Origin: Deltaproteobacteria bacterium
GTDB lineage: Bacteria > Desulfobacterota > DSM-4660 > Desulfatiglandales > B25-G16
Direction of reading: 5' to 3'
DNA length: 14,040 nucleotides
Assembly: GCA_020348625.1 (NCBI GenBank)
Contig: CP070752.1
Coordinates: forward strand, 2,261,448-2,275,487
Below, piece by piece: positions 12,761 through 14,040 of this stretch (positions within the stretch are counted from its first letter, which is position 1; each line of letters opens with the position of its first letter). The translations under genes and the position numbers were made by a program. The notes under the pieces are model-generated. The model was not told the origin of the DNA and made no database searches. It saw nothing but the letters and a program-made list of their open reading frames with translations.

Positions 12761-14040
12761 CAGAAGCCACCTTTAACCAATGCCTTGAAACGGAGGAGCT
12801 CCACGAGGCGGTAGCCATAGTAGCGCCCCAACAGCAACGTCCCTGCCAGCAGCACCAGCAGCAACTCCGGGAATACGAACACGAGATGTTCCACATAACT
12901 GATGGTCATGATGAGGTGGGCCAAAGCTGCAACTATGAGACTGCCAGCCCCCTGTTGTAAGGCCTCGCTTGCACCGCGCTCTTCCCACACGATGGACATC
13001 CTTTCAATCGTCATAGTCAAGATGACCATGGGGAAAAGTGCAACGGACAGCCCGCGCTCGAAACCAAGCTTGTGTGTCAGCACGCTCAACGCGGCCATTA
13101 CCAAGACCACAACAAAAAGCACACACGCCAAGCGGGGAACCAGCAATAGCTTCAAGTGTTCAAGATAGCGGCGTGCGCTCAGACCAAGACCAACCACTAA
13201 ACTAAAGAGTATGATGCCCCACAGCAATTGGGTCTCTCGGAATGCAAGAGCAATGAGCACGGGCATGAACGTTCCGAAAGTCTTGATGCCGATAACATTG
13301 CGCAGAATAACCAGCAGAAATGCACCCACTGGGATGAGCAGCAGTATACGATACACCGCCTGCGTATGGATCGGCAGGCTGAAGAGCGAGAACTCAAGCA
13401 AGAAAGGGCTCTTAATCCTTCCGCTTTCGATCGCGGCACGAACTGCCTCTTCCTCTTGCAGATTTACCGACAAGGTTACGTGCAGTCTATCCCCGCCTTC
13501 CAACCTCACCAGCGGCTCTGTCCCTCTATACCATGGGAAATAATCAGCAGGGACTCCCGAGTCTCCTGTAATCGGATCGTATGGCCGCCACCGCTTTTCT
13601 TCGTATACCTGAAACCACTGGATTAATGGGGCCTCACGGTTTTCCCACTCCAATCGCATACCCTGTATGGCCCGGGCAGCTATCCCTGCGTGCCCCAGGA
13701 TCTGTACCGCGATCTTCACCTTCTTTGAAACAGCCGCTTGCTTACCGACCAGTAAAGCCGTATTGTTATCGGGCTGAGGGCCGTTGAGGCGTTTTATCAG
13801 CTCCTTCACAAAGGTATCAACGTCGGCAGATTGGGCGTGGATGTCGGCGATCAGAGATTCGGCAGCCGCAAGGTAAGCGCCTTCAAACGTAGGCTTTTCT
13901 CCCTCCGGTGTTGTTACTGCCACCGGCAGCGCCTCGGCGTCAATTCGCCGAACCACTGCGCGATAGTAAAGAGTCTGTTGCCCTTGAGCCTTCCGGATTG
14001 ACCACACTGCTTGCCGATTACCATCTTTGATAGCAGTGCC
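12760..14040 (-). CDS. Inactive transglutaminase domain fused to seven membrane helices (UUP1-type, 5' partial)
   Basis: The frame is open to the window edge, so the gene begins outside; a GTG at 14007 is not a convincing start, since coding continues upstream without a stop. 426 residues are visible of an expected 500 or so. Seen: a periplasmic-type N-terminal domain ending in a degenerate transglutaminase fold (KVKIAVQILGHAGIAARAIQG, then WFQVYEEKRWRPYDPITGD), in which the usual catalytic Cys is not apparent. About seven membrane helices follow, starting AVYRILLLIPVGAFLLVILR and including the family hallmark GIKTFGTFMPVLIALAF. The stop overlaps the ATP-grasp start (TGATG). The pair is known as a conserved, functionally uncharacterised module, probably tied to peptide or envelope modification. 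The retropepsin-like protease sometimes found with it is not in the window. Confidence 0.88.
   Translation of the reverse strand, partial: GTAIKDGNRQAVWSIRKAQGQQTLYYRAVVRRIDAEALPVAVTTPEGEKPTFEGAYLAAAESLIADIHAQSADVDTFVKELIKRLNGPQPDNNTALLVGKQAAVSKKVKIAVQILGHAGIAARAIQGMRLEWENREAPLIQWFQVYEEKRWRPYDPITGDSGVPADYFPWYRGTEPLVRLEGGDRLHVTLSVNLQEEEAVRAAIESGRIKSPFLLEFSLFSLPIHTQAVYRILLLIPVGAFLLVILRNVIGIKTFGTFMPVLIALAFRETQLLWGIILFSLVVGLGLSARRYLEHLKLLLVPRLACVLFVVVLVMAALSVLTHKLGFERGLSVALFPMVILTMTIERMSIVWEERGASEALQQGAGSLIVAALAHLIMTISYVEHLVFVFPELLLVLLAGTLLLGRYYGYRLVELLRFKALVKGGF

Overview
The window looks like chromosomal DNA from a Gram-negative, probably anaerobic bacterium. A member of the Desulfobacterota (old Deltaproteobacteria) or a neighbouring phylum is my best guess. 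The reasons are family-level: a CdaA-type diadenylate cyclase fused to a YbbR domain, a TrkA-N/DHH fusion protein, GT81-like glucosylglycerate-type glycosyltransferases, a SauS-like acylating aldehyde dehydrogenase, and the ATP-grasp/7TM inactive-transglutaminase pair. No rRNA or tRNA gene, CRISPR array, intact insertion sequence or phage gene is visible. The taxon is inference.

Layout. (1) 1-2814, plus strand: the C-terminal two thirds of a thiamine-diphosphate enzyme of the acetolactate-synthase type, then a SauS-like CoA-acylating aldehyde dehydrogenase. Together they suggest C2 or sulfonate aldehyde metabolism. (2) 2815-3574: a low-information stretch holding the 3' stub of a Gfo/Idh/MocA oxidoreductase, a minus-strand promoter with a tiny broken reading frame, and a back-to-back plus-strand promoter. 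(3) 3575-7732, plus strand: a glucosyl-3-phosphoglycerate-synthase-like enzyme, a membrane diadenylate cyclase with a C-terminal YbbR domain, and a glucosylglycerate-synthase-like enzyme. (4) 7775-8650, minus strand: a YitT/DUF2179 membrane protein. (5) 8651-9124: a 474-base divergent region rich in inverted repeats, including a perfect 21-bp hairpin. (6) 9125-10540, plus strand: a TrkA-N NAD-binding domain fused to a DHH/DHHA1 phosphoesterase. (7) 10564-14040, all minus strand: two small single-pass membrane coiled-coil proteins, a universal stress protein, an ATP-grasp ligase of the RimK-related type, and a membrane protein with an inactive transglutaminase domain plus seven helices, cut by the window end.

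How the parts may work together. Regions 3 to 6 place a c-di-AMP synthase and a possible c-di-AMP/pApA-type phosphoesterase around two enzymes that make glucosylglycerate-type compatible solutes. Elsewhere c-di-AMP controls potassium and osmolyte balance, so I read this as a candidate osmotic-stress locus controlled by c-di-AMP. The phosphoesterase carries two substitutions at expected metal-ligand positions (H to Q and D to E), so it may be a modified or inactive enzyme acting as a sensor. The link is drawn from domain content and gene order only.
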